A stretch of 64,000 nt of DNA from Phytophthora quininea (GCA_011947345.1 JAAVTG010000048.1:1-64000), one strand, 5' to 3'; positions 1-12,135 are shown, counted from the stretch's first letter. Notes: a model not told the origin generated them from the sequence alone. A program made the numbers and translations.

Positions 1-573
1 GACGTTGATACAGAAGTAGAAGTACGCGAAGAAAGTTTCCTTCTGGTGGACCTCACTGGCATCGTTGGGATCAAACTGGTCGGCGCCGAGCGTGACCACG
101 TTGGACTTGATGCAGCCCGTACCGACACCGATGCCCACGAACAAGCCGACCATGAAAATGGGCTGCACCAAAGACTCGTTGGTCATGATAGACGGGTAGG
201 CAGCAATGGCCACGATGAAGTCGCCGATGCAGTACCAAATACCGAAGACCAGGATGGTGCGAAAGCGACCCCAACGTTCATCAGCCATGTAGGCACCGAA
301 TAGCGGCGAGAGGAAGCAGATCGACGTCCAGGTACTTCTCAAAGCACTAGCGGACACCAAACTCCAGCCGATCTTCTGCATGAAGTTCTTGAGACCTTGA
401 CTGATGCCAAAGTAACTGAGTCTCTCGGCGAGCTCCGTCATAAGGATGAACAGAGTCACTTCCAGCAGGACGCTTTTGTACTTGCGCGGTCGAGAATCCC
501 ACGGGGTCTGGATGGTCTCATAGGGAACCGCAGGCGACCCTGTTGGCGACTTGGTTGGGGTAGCCACTCCCAT
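1..573 (-). CDS. POT-family proton-coupled oligopeptide transporter (copy 1, N-terminal part)
   Basis: Exactly 191 codons read leftward off the window edge, so the C-terminal two thirds are missing. The family (POT/PTR2, SLC15-like) imports di- and tripeptides with protons across the plasma membrane. Visible: a short Ser/Pro-rich cytosolic start, the stretch ELAERLSYFGISQGLKNFMQ that matches the POT signature at the first membrane helix, then several hydrophobic segments and GTGCIKSNVVTLGADQFD, a second conserved POT segment. It is closely similar to the two other copies at 15604-17458 and 19855-21707. The start at 573 was chosen because it matches the start of copy 3 (MGVATP) and lies about 50 nt after an Initiator motif. 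The visible part has no frame break. Confidence 0.9.
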   Translation of the reverse strand, partial: MGVATPTKSPTGSPAVPYETIQTPWDSRPRKYKSVLLEVTLFILMTELAERLSYFGISQGLKNFMQKIGWSLVSASALRSTWTSICFLSPLFGAYMADERWGRFRTILVFGIWYCIGDFIVAIAAYPSIMTNESLVQPIFMVGLFVGIGVGTGCIKSNVVTLGADQFDPNDASEVHQKETFFAYFYFCINV

Positions 574-615
574 GGCGACGGTTGTTCTTGAGCGGACTGC
601 TGTGCACGAGGCGTG

Positions 616-632
616 GAAATTGGAGAATGAAG
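616..632 (-). promoter_or_regulatory. Oomycete Inr-FPR core promoter of transporter copy 1
   Basis: On the minus strand the sequence reads CTTCATTCTCCAATTT, which fits the oomycete Initiator TCATTYY joined to the flanking CAWTTT element. It predicts a transcript start roughly 50 nt before the ATG at 573. Confidence 0.7.
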
Positions 633-649
633 AGCAGAGGGCCAAGATT

Positions 650-1955
650 CTCAATCTATCGGAGGTGCTCCGAGGGCTGCGGTGAGGCTTCGTGAGCACG
701 TACGTTCATGTGACGGGACTGATAACGAGAGATGTGGCACCCTGCAGACGAAAAGCTGAAGCAACCTCTTGTTGAGACCGAGCAGGAGCAGGAGCTGCAA
801 GCTCATGCTGTCGCGAACGACGAACCATCGACGATACTGCACCACCGAGCAGAAGTGAATAGCTCGATCTACAGACAAGAACGGTGATGGCCTCGCGAGC
901 AGCGCTCCATTTGCTGTGCCTGCGAGGTCTCGTAAGCAAGCAGTCAGCAACATACGACGTGCACGCCCTCCTGACGGGAGGAACACCGGCAATGTGATTG
1001 GAGGTGCCGGTGTTCAACGTCGTGCAGCCTCGTCGATCTATGCTCGAGCTTACCACGAATTAATTAGAGCCCCGCCATGTCACGCCGGTCCCAGCGTTCT
1101 ATTTGCTGGTCGTGCACGCACCGCAAATCACTACGAGATCACTTGCACCTTCGAGATGCACAGATGTAAAGATCGAAGGCGCTTTGGTTGTGGCCAAAAG
1201 CAAGCGCCTTTGCGTCAACTCAATTCAAGGCAAGGCACATACTTCTGCAGCACTACAACGTTGTCAAGGGTAGTGTGACCTGGTTCTTACAAGAAGGACT
1301 TCATATAAAAGATCTCTGTTGCTCGGACTTGAGGCGTTGGAAATGGCGTACGAAGTTGCTGAGGTTCCAAAGAAAAAAATATTTCTTCCACAGCGGAGAG
1401 AGGCGTAGCGTCGAGCTGACACCTTTCGTTTTGACGTAGAGCTACGCCCCGTAAGTTCATCCAGGTTTTCGTGGTGTTCGTGGCTGACATCGCGGCAAAA
1501 AGTGTGTTCTTCAGCCTGGTTGCCGCTGACGGATCCGCCACGGCGAGTTGAGGAAGATGACTAGAGCCGGTGGCGATGTTCTTGAGCCGATAACTTGTTC
1601 GTATCCTCAACCCTGGGTATACTACCGCACTACGGGTCACTCTACTCACATGAAGAGGACATTTCCAACGATCAGCATGGCGACGTAAAGAAATCGGCAC
1701 TTTGGTGGAGCTCTGCAATCGGCTTGACAAACGATACGGAGCGCAATAGCCCCCGTAGCTCACGTTCTGCTGGCCTTCAGCACGTATTCCATCGAAAACG
1801 CGCCGCTAAACAACTTGCCACACCCGTTACAAATGAGGTTGAAATACCTTCGAAACCAGCATTTTCAAGAACAGCAGACACATCTTGTGGGCGCAATGGT
1901 GGGAGCGTTGATGTTTCCTTCGCTGCGGTCGTCATCAGAGCAACGCCTGAAGCTC
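650..1955. other. Intergenic stretch, no gene recognised
   Basis: The open frames here are Arg/Ser/Cys-rich, short and overlap on both strands, with no domain or signal peptide. No repeat was recognised. It probably contains the divergent upstream regions of transporter copy 1 and the subtilisin-like protease. Confidence 0.6.
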
Positions 1956-1958
1956 CAA

Positions 1959-1974
1959 GCTCATTTCCCAATTC
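1959..1974 (+). promoter_or_regulatory. Inr-FPR core promoter of the subtilisin-like protease
   Basis: The sequence GCTCATTTCCCAATTC is a near-perfect match to the oomycete Inr-FPR consensus and sits about 70 nt before the ATG at 2034. Confidence 0.75.
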
Positions 1975-2033
1975 ACCTTCCGGGTGTCTAACAAGCTCAC
2001 ACGGCTACATCAAGCACCTCTCGACTCGCTGCT

Positions 2034-3488
2034 ATGACGAAGCTAAACCGTTTGCTGCTGACTCTAGCAGCGTCCGTACTCGCCGTGTCGGGGGCTCCGG
2101 CTACTCTCAGGTTAGTAGGGAATTTATTGAATTCCGTGACTACAATTGTCACCAACACGGTGCCCGGGGTGGTGACTACGGTCGGAGATGTTGTCGACCA
2201 GAGCTGCGTTATCATCATCTTCAACGACGACACCTCTAAGGTGATCCAAGATGCTGCCGATAACAGCACGACGATCTGGACGGAGAGCAAGCGCACCAGC
2301 AACATTGAGAACATCGTGACCGCACTTAAACGTCACGCGGAACAAGTCCAAGGCCCGGTGATTCAGCTGTTGAAGACCATCGTGGGGCTGGTGTTCGAGA
2401 GTAACTGGATCACCAACACCATTAAAGTGCTGAACGCGCCTCTCGCCCTCCTTCAGCAGATTCTGGCGCTGGCGATCGTCAAGCAGATCATCTGGGACAT
2501 CGTTATCCAGCTCGATCCGCCTCGACAGACTGCCGACTCGACAAACAACACGGCCACCGCTGGCTGGGGGCTTCTAAAATCAAAGCGACGAATGTTTGGG
2601 CGACAGCCAACACGGGCCAGAACGTCGTCGTCGGCACGATCGATAGCGGCGTACGCAGCACTCACGACGTGCTGAAGAACAACTTTGTGGGTTCTTATGG
2701 TTGGTATGACCCCGCTCAAAAGACGGCCACTCCGTACGATGCCAACGGCCACGGTACGCACACGATGGGGACGATCGCTGGGAGTCAGGGTATTGGAATT
2801 GCCCCGGTTCCAAGTGGATGACTTGCAAGGGATGTGGAGCTACGTCCTGCACGCTGTCGCTATTGACGGCTTGTGCTCAATTCATGATGTGCCCGACCGA
2901 TACGAACGGTAACAATTGCAACGCTGCCAAAGCGCCTCACATTGTGAGCAACAGTTGGGGGCTGGCCAGGGCATGACGTACTTCCAGTCCGCCTTGGACG
3001 CTTGGTACGCGGCTCGGATCATCCCAGTCTTCGCAGCAGGCAACTCGGGCGCCAACGGTTGTGGCACTGTTGTTTCTCCCGGTGATTCAGCGAAAGCTTT
3101 CGCTGTCGGAGCCAGCGATGTGAACGACGTCCTCGGCTCATTTAGTAGTCTCGGCCCCTCTGTAAACGGTCTGGTTAAGCCTGACTTTGCTGGACCGGGC
3201 GTGAGCATCCGCTCAGCCTGGAACGGCAATGACTCGGACTATTTGTCGCTCTCGGGGACAAGCATGGCTGCCCCTCACCTCGCCGGTACCATTGCGTTGT
3301 CTTTGAGTGCGAGACCGGGACTATGCTTCGACAGCCTCAAGACAGTGTTGTCGGGGTCGACAGATCGGTCGCTGCCGAATGCTGCCCAAACGTGCGGCGG
3401 CACGTCTGACACGACGTTCCCCAACAACCAGTACGGCTACGGACGCATCAACGCGCTCAATGCTGTCAACGCAGCGGCTGCCTTTTGA
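2034..3488 (+). CDS. Secreted subtilisin-like serine protease (S8), three apparent 1-base frameshifts
   Basis: Extracellular endopeptidase of the subtilase family. A hydrophobic signal peptide (about residues 1-20) is followed by a long propeptide and the catalytic domain. The Asp box reads VVVGTIDSG, the His box NGHGTHTMG, the oxyanion Asn lies in AAGNSG and the Ser box is GTSMAAPHLAG. The frame breaks three times: at the G run 2566-2570, at 2806-2807 and at the G run 2957-2961. One missing G at each site would explain it, and the reading frame after the third break is again that of the start. All catalytic motifs remain, so sequence error is likelier than a dead gene. If the breaks are real it is a pseudogene. 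Confidence 0.85.
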
Positions 3489-3642
3489 GCCGAACACTGC
3501 ACGTCTGTAGTTCATCAATGCGTTTGAATACTTTTCTGTTTGTAACTACGTGGGATTCACGACTCAGAGCTGGTAGAGTAAGCATAACACGTAGCTATTC
3601 ACTTGTTCTCTAGCTCTATGGAGCCGCCGTGTTCGACGACGC

Positions 3643-4607
3643 CTAGGACAGATTAATCTGCTTCAGCCAGCGCTGCAAAATGGCGATCACTTCTTCCTTC
3701 TTTTCCCACAGCAGCCAGTGGCCACCGCCATGCACCAATTCCTGTTTGAGGTTGGGCATCACACGGGGCATTCCTGCCGCCAGTTCGGGTTTCAGAATGG
3801 GATCGTCCACAGCGCCAATGTACAGCGCCTCGTGCTGGATCACGCGTGGCAAGTCCTTCTCGTCCTCAAAGTCTTGCTGACGTCTCGAGTAGTACGAGCA
3901 GGAACCAAAGAAGCCTGAACGCGAGTATTCTGCAACGTAGTAGTCCATCTCGGCCTCTGTCAGCAGATCGGACTGCTCAGTGTACACCGGGTCACTAGTA
4001 TCCGCCACATTCTCCACCGTCTTGAGGAACTCGAAGTCGTCGGCGAATTCGTTGTACTGGCGGTACATGGCCGTGAAAATCCTGCGTGGATCAACGTCCA
4101 ACAACTTGGCGGCGCGTTCCGAGTCTCCGAGCAGCTTCATGTATGAAAATTGCGGGATGGCGGGGATCAACTTGTCGTAGTCCACGCAGACGTCACCTTG
4201 CGGAAAGTAGGGCGTGCAGATTCCGCACGCAGCAATCACGCGTTCCGGGTAGAACATACACATCCTCCAGATGATGGCACCACCCCAGTCATGGCCGACA
4301 AACACTGCACGAGGCAGGTTGAGGAAGTCCAACAGCCCGGCGAGGTCACCCGTCACCTTCTTCGTGCCGTAGCCCTCTACCGTCTGCGGCACCGAACTGC
4401 GACCGAAGCCACGTAGGTCGGGAGCGATGACGCGGTACGTCTTAGACAGCGCTTGGATTTGGTAGCGCCAACCGAACCAGAGGTCCGGCCATCCGTGTAC
4501 GAGCACGACGGGGTGGCATCTCGAGGCCCAACGTCGATGTAGTGCAGTTGGATGCCGTTGTCGACTTGGGCAAACTTGTGCTCCCAGTCATCCCAGAAGT
4601 TACTCAT
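3643..4607 (-). CDS. Epoxide-hydrolase-like alpha/beta hydrolase (copy 1), one apparent frameshift
   Basis: Soluble epoxide hydrolases open epoxides to diols through an Asp nucleophile; the natural substrate here is unknown. Seen: the HGWPDLWFGW oxyanion-hole loop, the nucleophile elbow GHDWGG, a lid region, and the C-terminal catalytic His in GGGHWLLWE. The frame breaks at 4510-4513, where four G stand in place of the five G found at the matching place (15196-15200) in copy 3. Allowing for that base the product is about 321 residues, normal for the family. The start MSNFWDDWEHKF aligns with copy 3. Residues around the nucleophile and oxyanion loop are encoded by DNA nearly identical to copy 3, while both flanks have diverged. 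Confidence 0.85.
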
Positions 4608-4632
4608 GACGATTCTTTGATGTTTGGACGCG

Positions 4633-4647
4633 CGTTGGAGAATGACG
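4633..4647 (-). promoter_or_regulatory. Initiator of epoxide hydrolase copy 1
   Basis: The minus strand reads CGTCATTCTCCAACG, an Initiator match with a weak flanking element, about 30 nt before the ATG at 4607. Confidence 0.5.
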
Positions 4648-5008
4648 TTGGGAGCTGTCGGAGCCGGCATTTTGTCGTGTCAACACTCGAATGGATGTCC
4701 TGACGTACTTGTGGGCACGTAAACACACGAGACACCTACGCCGTCCGAGTGGAAATGACCAGCAAATGCTGCCAGCCTGGAGGACATTTCGCAGGACCAG
4801 CAGCGCTTTGCTGCCAGACATCTTTGCCAACGGTATAACTTCGTCATTGGCAGTCCGCGTTCACTGCACTATGGCTGAGCAACTTGTACGCTCAAGGCCC
4901 TAACGAAACCCGCTATTCAAAAGAGGACTGGCGGCAAGGGAGATAATTCGTGATACCGCTAACAGCGAGCACCAGACTGCCAGCTAACACGCAAAACTCG
5001 AAATGAAG

Positions 5009-6393
5009 AGCTCGTTCATTTGCTGCTGCTGCAAGTGACCCGCCGAGCGACGTCGAGCAGCAGACCTATCCCGGCCGTTGCGCCAGAAAAACCCGCGCTC
5101 GCACCGGTATCGGGAATCGACTGGGCGTTTGTAGGACCTCCAGACAGTTACCGGTATTGTGCGCGGTGCCGCCGGCTCGTTCTGCCCGGCTTTTCGTCGC
5201 CAGAGGCAGGGCTGGCCTGTCACATGCGAGTTACCCCCGATCGATGCGCGCGACGTGGCCGCCGACGCTGGTTTGACAAAAAGGCAAACGTCGGGTACCC
5301 ATTCTGCGGCGCTGCTGCTGTCGTGGAGGCGCTGTCGTTGGGGCGCTGTCGTCGTCGGCAAGAGCTCTATCGCAGCTCGAATCTGGATCGAGTTCTGTCC
5401 TATCCTATCCTAGCTCTGCTACTGCCGAGAGCCAAGCACGACAGCCACGAGCGCAGGGAGGGAGCGTATCCGCTCGTGTTCATGTATCGCCAGCCGAAGA
5501 AAGCGGCCGGGTCGATAGCGCTGGATGGCGTCCTGTTGCACTTGCGAGGACTGCGGTTGAAGCACGCCGCTGAGATTTGGCCTGGTCCCTCGCCGCGTCA
5601 CATGTGGATTGAACAACACGCCGCGCGGCCGGAATGTGACGTGGCTGCCGGGCTGCTACAGTCGACCACGGTGGCCAGCGGTCGCCACGAGCCGAACGAC
5701 CGGAGCCGGCTTTGTCGTGGCGGGATCGGGCCAAATCCTCGCGACCTGTACAGGCCTCGAAGGCGATCGCACCAGATTCACTACTTTGGAGACCTTATCA
5801 GAGAGACTGCAAGCAATCAGGCTGGGGCTATGCATTGAACAGCTATGTACATGTCTGTCGGCGCGAGCTCGGTCAGCGCCAGCAGCCCGGCAGATGCTTG
5901 TAGTCTCACACTACATACGAGATCGGAAGCATGGCGGCTCTGGCTTGACGCTTGAAGTTCAAAGCGCGCGAAGCGTCGAAGCACACCGCCGAAAGCACGT
6001 GACGGGCGCTGCTGTCGATGTTTGCGCAGGTCGGACTTCCAGGCTGGAACTGGAAGTTCCAGTATCTCCGTGCACCAGCTCGTAGGCATTGATCGGGTCC
6101 ATCCAACAGAGCACGTGTGCCGTTTCTCGCTAAGCTACGAGTTAACGTGCGCTCGAATCGCGCAGAATCTCAGATTCCAGCGCCTTTCAGGCTTCACAAC
6201 GCCATGAATTCTGGTGCAGAGTTGAAGTCGTGCACCAGAACGCAGAGTCACTCTTTTGAAATACGGACGGGCTGTAGACGAACGGTGTCAACTCGAGGCC
6301 AGTAACGGCTCACCGGGCGGACAGGCTTATCGCTTGTCGGCGAGGAGGCCTGTCCAAGCCTCCTCCTCCGGTTGGCGCGGTTAGCTGGCAACT
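5009..6393 (+). repeat. Left arm of a 1385-bp inverted repeat
   Basis: This segment is the reverse complement of 7486-8870. Paired positions always sum to 13879 and open-frame translations over the arms are identical. Both outer and inner borders are abrupt. An 819-bp open frame (5020-5838) is Arg-rich and resembles no protein I know, so I do not call it a gene. Hairpin-like inner inverted repeats (GGACAGGC with GCCTGTCC) occur near 6320-6355. Confidence 0.95.
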
Positions 6394-7485
6394 CTGTGTT
6401 TCAGAGGTACTGCGGGTGCGTGATTTTAATGATAGTCAGGAAGGCAGACCGCGTTTGGAATTTGTATGCCGCCCGAGCGAGTCGAAAACTGCTCGATTCT
6501 ATTATGCTGCAACGCTGGAGCTTTTTGGCATTTGCTCGCATCATTCAACCGCTGCGATCACTCCAGTGTGGTGCGCGTTAGCGAGGTTCTCGTATGAAGA
6601 GCTTCTCATGCGATGCCTACAATCTAATTGATAGTCGCTGTTGATGTGTTGTAGCGCTGGACTGTCGAGTGACTCAAGTAGGATAAATGAAAAGCAAAGA
6701 CATCGTAGCCCAAGAGGTCTTTACTTACGAGTCATACCTGTGCTGAACAGAATCAATTTTAAATAAAAAGGAAAGTATCATGGAAACTGAATGCGGTCTG
6801 TTACTAGTATTGTCGACCTACTCGTAGTAGGCTTGCGAGTGTAGGTTGTGATTAGGAGGAATCGTTTACCTCCGCCTCGAATCAAGGGTATAGGGTCACG
6901 CGGTCTTGCATCCTTAAAACTAAGACCAGCCCACGCGTTTGCTTGCTTTAAGTATTTCAATCAAGTTTGCGGCACGTCCTCAACGCAAAACTTGCATCCC
7001 GATGAATGTCCTTTGAAGGATGTGCTGGAGAGAGAACCACACGTGTTCTAAGATACGAATGAGCCAAAATATGTGATTGCAGCGGTTTTGATGACGACCA
7101 TGTCCTGGAATTGAATCTAATGCGGCGATTCCGTCGCCCCATGCAAGGTGCAGTCCACTTCTCTTCAGATGCTGCACTTGCACGGCCGAAATCGCGGCGT
7201 TCTGCTTAGTTTATTGGTGTTTCTGGTGTGTGATCCGATCCGAGACCTGTCCCTCGGTGGCCCTCTAAAAAGCTTTTGAATCAAGCCTACGTGTAGTGAT
7301 GTCTTCTGCTGTACTCCAAGTCTTCGCGTGTGCTCGCAGCCGCCTTGGTCACTGCTTTCGACTCGCTGAAAGACTCTAGTCTGCGGTAGTTGACCTGCAA
7401 CAGTCGTTATCGAATACCCACCTATCTAACGCGAACACGGTTGACCAGTACTTCAGGAGTTTTTAGAATGGACTCAAGTGGGTAC
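6394..7485. other. Unique spacer between the inverted-repeat arms
   Basis: 1092 bp, AT-richer than the arms, without a convincing coding frame. It contains one copy of a dispersed repeat (6855-7265) that recurs at 33454-33845. Confidence 0.8.
6855..7265 (+). mobile_element. Non-autonomous DNA transposon (MITE-like), copy A
   Basis: About 400 bp matching 33454-33845 on the same strand over most of its length, for instance around the shared string CTTGCATCCCGATGAATGTC. The right end (CCGATCCGAGACCTGTCCCT, then CGGTGGCC) is the inverted counterpart of the left end of copy B. The left end of this copy is degenerate. No coding capacity was seen. Confidence 0.6.
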
Positions 7486-8870
7486 AGTTGCCAGCTAACC
7501 GCGCCAACCGGAGGAGGAGGCTTGGACAGGCCTCCTCGCCGACAAGCGATAAGCCTGTCCGCCCGGTGAGCCGTTACTGGCCTCGAGTTGACACCGTTCG
7601 TCTACAGCCCGTCCGTATTTCAAAAGAGTGACTCTGCGTTCTGGTGCACGACTTCAACTCTGCACCAGAATTCATGGCGTTGTGAAGCCTGAAAGGCGCT
7701 GGAATCTGAGATTCTGCGCGATTCGAGCGCACGTTAACTCGTAGCTTAGCGAGAAACGGCACACGTGCTCTGTTGGATGGACCCGATCAATGCCTACGAG
7801 CTGGTGCACGGAGATACTGGAACTTCCAGTTCCAGCCTGGAAGTCCGACCTGCGCAAACATCGACAGCAGCGCCCGTCACGTGCTTTCGGCGGTGTGCTT
7901 CGACGCTTCGCGCGCTTTGAACTTCAAGCGTCAAGCCAGAGCCGCCATGCTTCCGATCTCGTATGTAGTGTGAGACTACAAGCATCTGCCGGGCTGCTGG
8001 CGCTGACCGAGCTCGCGCCGACAGACATGTACATAGCTGTTCAATGCATAGCCCCAGCCTGATTGCTTGCAGTCTCTCTGATAAGGTCTCCAAAGTAGTG
8101 AATCTGGTGCGATCGCCTTCGAGGCCTGTACAGGTCGCGAGGATTTGGCCCGATCCCGCCACGACAAAGCCGGCTCCGGTCGTTCGGCTCGTGGCGACCG
8201 CTGGCCACCGTGGTCGACTGTAGCAGCCCGGCAGCCACGTCACATTCCGGCCGCGCGGCGTGTTGTTCAATCCACATGTGACGCGGCGAGGGACCAGGCC
8301 AAATCTCAGCGGCGTGCTTCAACCGCAGTCCTCGCAAGTGCAACAGGACGCCATCCAGCGCTATCGACCCGGCCGCTTTCTTCGGCTGGCGATACATGAA
8401 CACGAGCGGATACGCTCCCTCCCTGCGCTCGTGGCTGTCGTGCTTGGCTCTCGGCAGTAGCAGAGCTAGGATAGGATAGGACAGAACTCGATCCAGATTC
8501 GAGCTGCGATAGAGCTCTTGCCGACGACGACAGCGCCCCAACGACAGCGCCTCCACGACAGCAGCAGCGCCGCAGAATGGGTACCCGACGTTTGCCTTTT
8601 TGTCAAACCAGCGTCGGCGGCCACGTCGCGCGCATCGATCGGGGGTAACTCGCATGTGACAGGCCAGCCCTGCCTCTGGCGACGAAAAGCCGGGCAGAAC
8701 GAGCCGGCGGCACCGCGCACAATACCGGTAACTGTCTGGAGGTCCTACAAACGCCCAGTCGATTCCCGATACCGGTGCGAGCGCGGGTTTTTCTGGCGCA
8801 ACGGCCGGGATAGGTCTGCTGCTCGACGTCGCTCGGCGGGTCACTTGCAGCAGCAGCAAATGAACGAGCT
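7486..8870 (-). repeat. Right arm of the 1385-bp inverted repeat
   Basis: Exact reverse complement of 5009-6393 as far as the translations and the text show. Its outer border lies only about 100 bp before the Initiator of the glutamate dehydrogenase gene, so this arm probably occupies the place of the distal promoter of that gene. Confidence 0.95.
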
Positions 8871-8970
8871 TCAACTGCCGCTGTCCTTTCGTGTGCAGCA
8901 CAGCGGGCGAGTGCCGGCACGGCAAAGGCAAACCGGACGCCGCTTGGCTTCCTTCCCAGGCCGAAACCAG

Positions 8971-8986
8971 TCTCATTCTGCGTTTT
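8971..8986 (+). promoter_or_regulatory. Inr-FPR core promoter of NAD-glutamate dehydrogenase
   Basis: TCTCATTCTGCGTTTT fits the oomycete Initiator plus flanking element. Transcription from it would leave the upstream in-frame ATG at 8985 almost at the cap, which favours the ATG at 9042 as the start. Confidence 0.7.
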
Positions 8987-9041
8987 GCGTGCTCCGTGGC
9001 AGCCTTCAGTCCGTTCCAGCGCCTACGTTCACATCTCCACC

Positions 9042-12000
9042 ATGAGCAGCAAGGAAGACAGCCCCCGTTCGCAAATGCGCCACAGCCGCTCCATGGACAT
9101 GGGTGTGGCCCGCAAGATCAACTTCGACGAGCAGAAGGAGGAGGTCAGAAGCTGCTGCGCAGCACCAAGGTCTTCAACGACGCCACCATCGAGACCGAGG
9201 TCGAGTGGTTCTACGGCCCGCTGGGCGTCCACGACTTCTACTTCTGCGGCCAGTCGCCCATCGTGATCGCGCACCACATTGAGAGTCTGCTGGCGGCCAA
9301 GCTCATGTCCAAGGCCAAGAACCACCCCATGGACGTCAAGCTGGAGCAGGAGGGCCAGAGCGGCGCCTTCTTCGCCGTGCTCAGCAACGTCGTGGGCAGC
9401 GCCACGGCCGAGCCCAGCCGTCGTGCGGCTCGCTACGACGCCGGTATCACCGAGACCGAAGTGCTCGAGCGCCGTCTCGAGAAGCAGTACCTCAGCGGCT
9501 CCAGCGGCATCATCGGCGACGGTGTCAAGGCCGGCTACCAGTATCTCGAGAAGGTCGAGGCCACCAAGAAGCGCACCTACCGCATGCAGTGCTACCGCAG
9601 CAGCGGCGTACTGGACCCCGTCACGGTGCCCTACCACGTCCGCATGTACTTCCTACAGGAGCCTGACTACGTGGACCCCACGGTGAGCGAGAACGAGACC
9701 GACATCAACAGGGTCGCCGACAAGGTCTTCCTCGAGCGCGCCGGTCCCCGCCTCAAGGAGGTCTATCAGGAGTGCATCATCAAGGCCATGGCCCAGATGA
9801 CCCCCGCCTTCCACACCGAGGTCTGGACCGAGTCCGACGGTTCCAAGATGGCCCGCGTCTCCATCGCCTACCGCAGCGGATCCACGCACTCGTACTTTTC
9901 CAGTATCGCCGACGTGTACCGCCAGCACGGTCTCTTCTCGCAGCGCAAGTACGCTGAGTTCTTTGCCAACGGCATCGTCATCTACGGCTTCTACCTACAG
10001 ATGCTCGAGAATCCCTCGCAGGGCACGGGCAGCTTCGAGGACCGTCTTGCCGCCGCTGTGAACGACGCCTCCATGCACTTTACGCTGCCGCGTACGTCAC
10101 TGACCCCCATGCTCATCGATGGTCTGCTGAACCCGCAGCAGATTGCGTACGCGTACGCTGCCTGGAAGTTCACTTTCCACTTCATGCACCGCCTGCCCGA
10201 GTCCTTCGCCGTGGTGAGCAAGTCGCTACGCGACCGTGACCCGTCGGCGTTCGCTCGTCTCGAGCAGCTCCGCTCCACGATGAAGCTCAACACGTTCACC
10301 GAGTCGCAGATCCTGGACCACATTCTGAGCTCGGCTGACATCGTCAAGATCCTGTACAATGAGTTCGAGGCCCTGCACGGCCCCGGCAAGAAGGCCGACT
10401 TCAACACGAACGCCACCATGTCGACGCTGCGCAAATCCATCGTGGCCGAGCAGGCCCTGCAGATCTTCTCGCTGTTCCACGTCTTCAACATGCACATCAA
10501 GAAGACCAACTTCTTCGCCAACGACAAGGCGGCTTTGGCTTTCCGTCTGGACGGCAGCTTCCTGAACAAGACTGAGTTCATTGACGAGCCGTACGCCGTC
10601 GTCTACGTGATCGGCTCGGAGTTCCGCGGCTTCCACGTGCGCTTCCTGGACGTTGCTCGCGGTGGCATCCGTATGATCCGCTCTTCGCACGGTCAGGTGT
10701 ACCTGAACAACGCCTCGTCCCTCTTCGACGAGTGCTACGGCCTTGCGTCGACCCAGCACCGCAAGAACAAGGACATTCCCGAGGGCGGCTCCAAGGGTGT
10801 CGTGCTGCTGAACCAGGCCCACCAGGACAAGGCCGACGTGGCTTTCCGCAAGTACATCGATGCGCTGCTTGACATCATGCTCATGAAGGAGGGCCCGGAG
10901 GACATTCTGTTCCTCGGCCCCGATGAGGGCACGGCTCACCTGATGGACTGGGCCAGCTCGCACGCCAAGGCTCGCGGCTACTCCTACTGGAAGGCCATCA
11001 CCACCGGCAAGTCGGCTTCGCGCGGTGGCATCCCGCACGACGTGTACGGCATGACCACGCACAGTGTGCGCGAGTACGTGCTGGGCATCCAGCGCAAGCT
11101 CGAGCTCAAGGCCCCGATCACCAAGGTGCAGACCGGTGGCCCGGACGGTGACCTCGGCAGCAACGAGATCAAGATGAGCCCGCAGGAAGAGACTGTGGCT
11201 ATCGTCGACGGCTCGGGTGTGCTGTACGACCCCAAGGGCATCAACCGCGAGGACCTCGTGAAGCTCGCGGAGGCCCGTAGCCCCATCTCGGGCTTCGACA
11301 CCAGCAAGCTGTCCCCGAGGGCTACGCCGTGTTGGTGTCCCACAACGACGTGAAGCTCCCGAGCGGCGAAGTCGTTGAGAACGGCACGGAGTTCCGCAAC
11401 TTCTACCACCTGCGCTCCAACCTGACGGCCGACTTCTTCGTGCCGTGCGGTGGCCGCCCTGCTGCGGTGAACCTCAACAACGTCGAGCAGTTCATGTACC
11501 GCGAGGACGGTCGCACGCTCCGCTTCAAGTACATCGTGGAAGGCGCCAACCTCTTCTTCACACAGGACGCTCGTCAGCGTCTTGAGGACGCCGGTGTCAT
11601 CCTGTTCAAGGACGCTTCGGCCAACAAGGGCGGTGTGACGTCGTCTTCGCTCGAGGTGCTGGCTGCTCTGTCCATGACGGACGAGGACTTTGCCGAGCAC
11701 ATGCAGGTCGACGAGGCTACGGGCAAGCGCCCGGCCTTCTACGCCGCGTACGTGAGCGAGGTGCAGAAGCGTATCGACCTGAACGCCCAGCGCGAGTTCG
11801 AGTGCATCTGGCGCGAGCACGAGCGCACCGGCACGTACTACTCGGTGCTCACCAACCAGTTGAGCGAGCGTATCACCGACTTGAGTGCCAAGGTGCAGCA
11901 CTCGGGTCTGTGGGAGAACAAGGCTCTGCGCGAGAAGATCTTCGCCGATGGCTTCCCGGAGATGCTGCTGAAGATGACGCCCAAGGAGGAGCTCATCAAG

Positions 12001-12135
12001 CGTCTGCCCGAGAGCTACACGCGCGCGTTCTTCGCTTCGCAGCTTGCCAGCCGCTTCATCTACTCGGTTGGCCTCGGTGCCCCCGAGTTCTCCTTCTACG
12101 AGTTCATTGAGGAGCTCATCGGCGGCAGCAAGTAA
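9042..12135 (+). CDS. GDH2: Large NAD-dependent glutamate dehydrogenase, two apparent 1-base frameshifts
   Basis: Oxidative deamination of glutamate to 2-oxoglutarate and ammonia with NAD. This is the large (about 115 kDa) eukaryotic type, with a long N-terminal regulatory part and a C-terminal catalytic core. The core shows GGIRMIRSS, the Lys-bearing PEGGSKGVVLLN segment, FLGPDEGTAHLMDW and GGPDGDLGSNE, which carries the dinucleotide-binding glycines. The start has a good context (CACCATGAGC) behind an Initiator. Two breaks, one C missing near 9146 and one G near 11317, split it; with both allowed for, the length is 1031 residues without further stops. An AATAAA lies at 12229-12234. Strong GC3 bias marks it as a well-expressed housekeeping gene. 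Confidence 0.93.

Noticed and set aside
706..1056. Arg/Ser-rich overlapping frames on the minus strand before the subtilisin-like gene
   Set aside because: Two overlapping frames of similar length, no domain, no promoter motif, no codon bias.
5020..5838. 272-codon open frame in the left inverted-repeat arm (mirrored in the right arm with 39 more codons)
   Set aside because: Arg/Cys-rich, no domain, other long frames overlap it on the opposite strand, and its length follows from GC-rich sequence. No promoter motif nearby.
9138..9160. A tiny intron (GT...AG) instead of a missing base near 9146
   Set aside because: It would be about 21 bp, far below oomycete intron size, and one extra C restores a sensible protein.
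10226..11062. 278-codon antisense frame in the glutamate dehydrogenase
   Set aside because: Same reason: mirror of codon bias in the sense gene.
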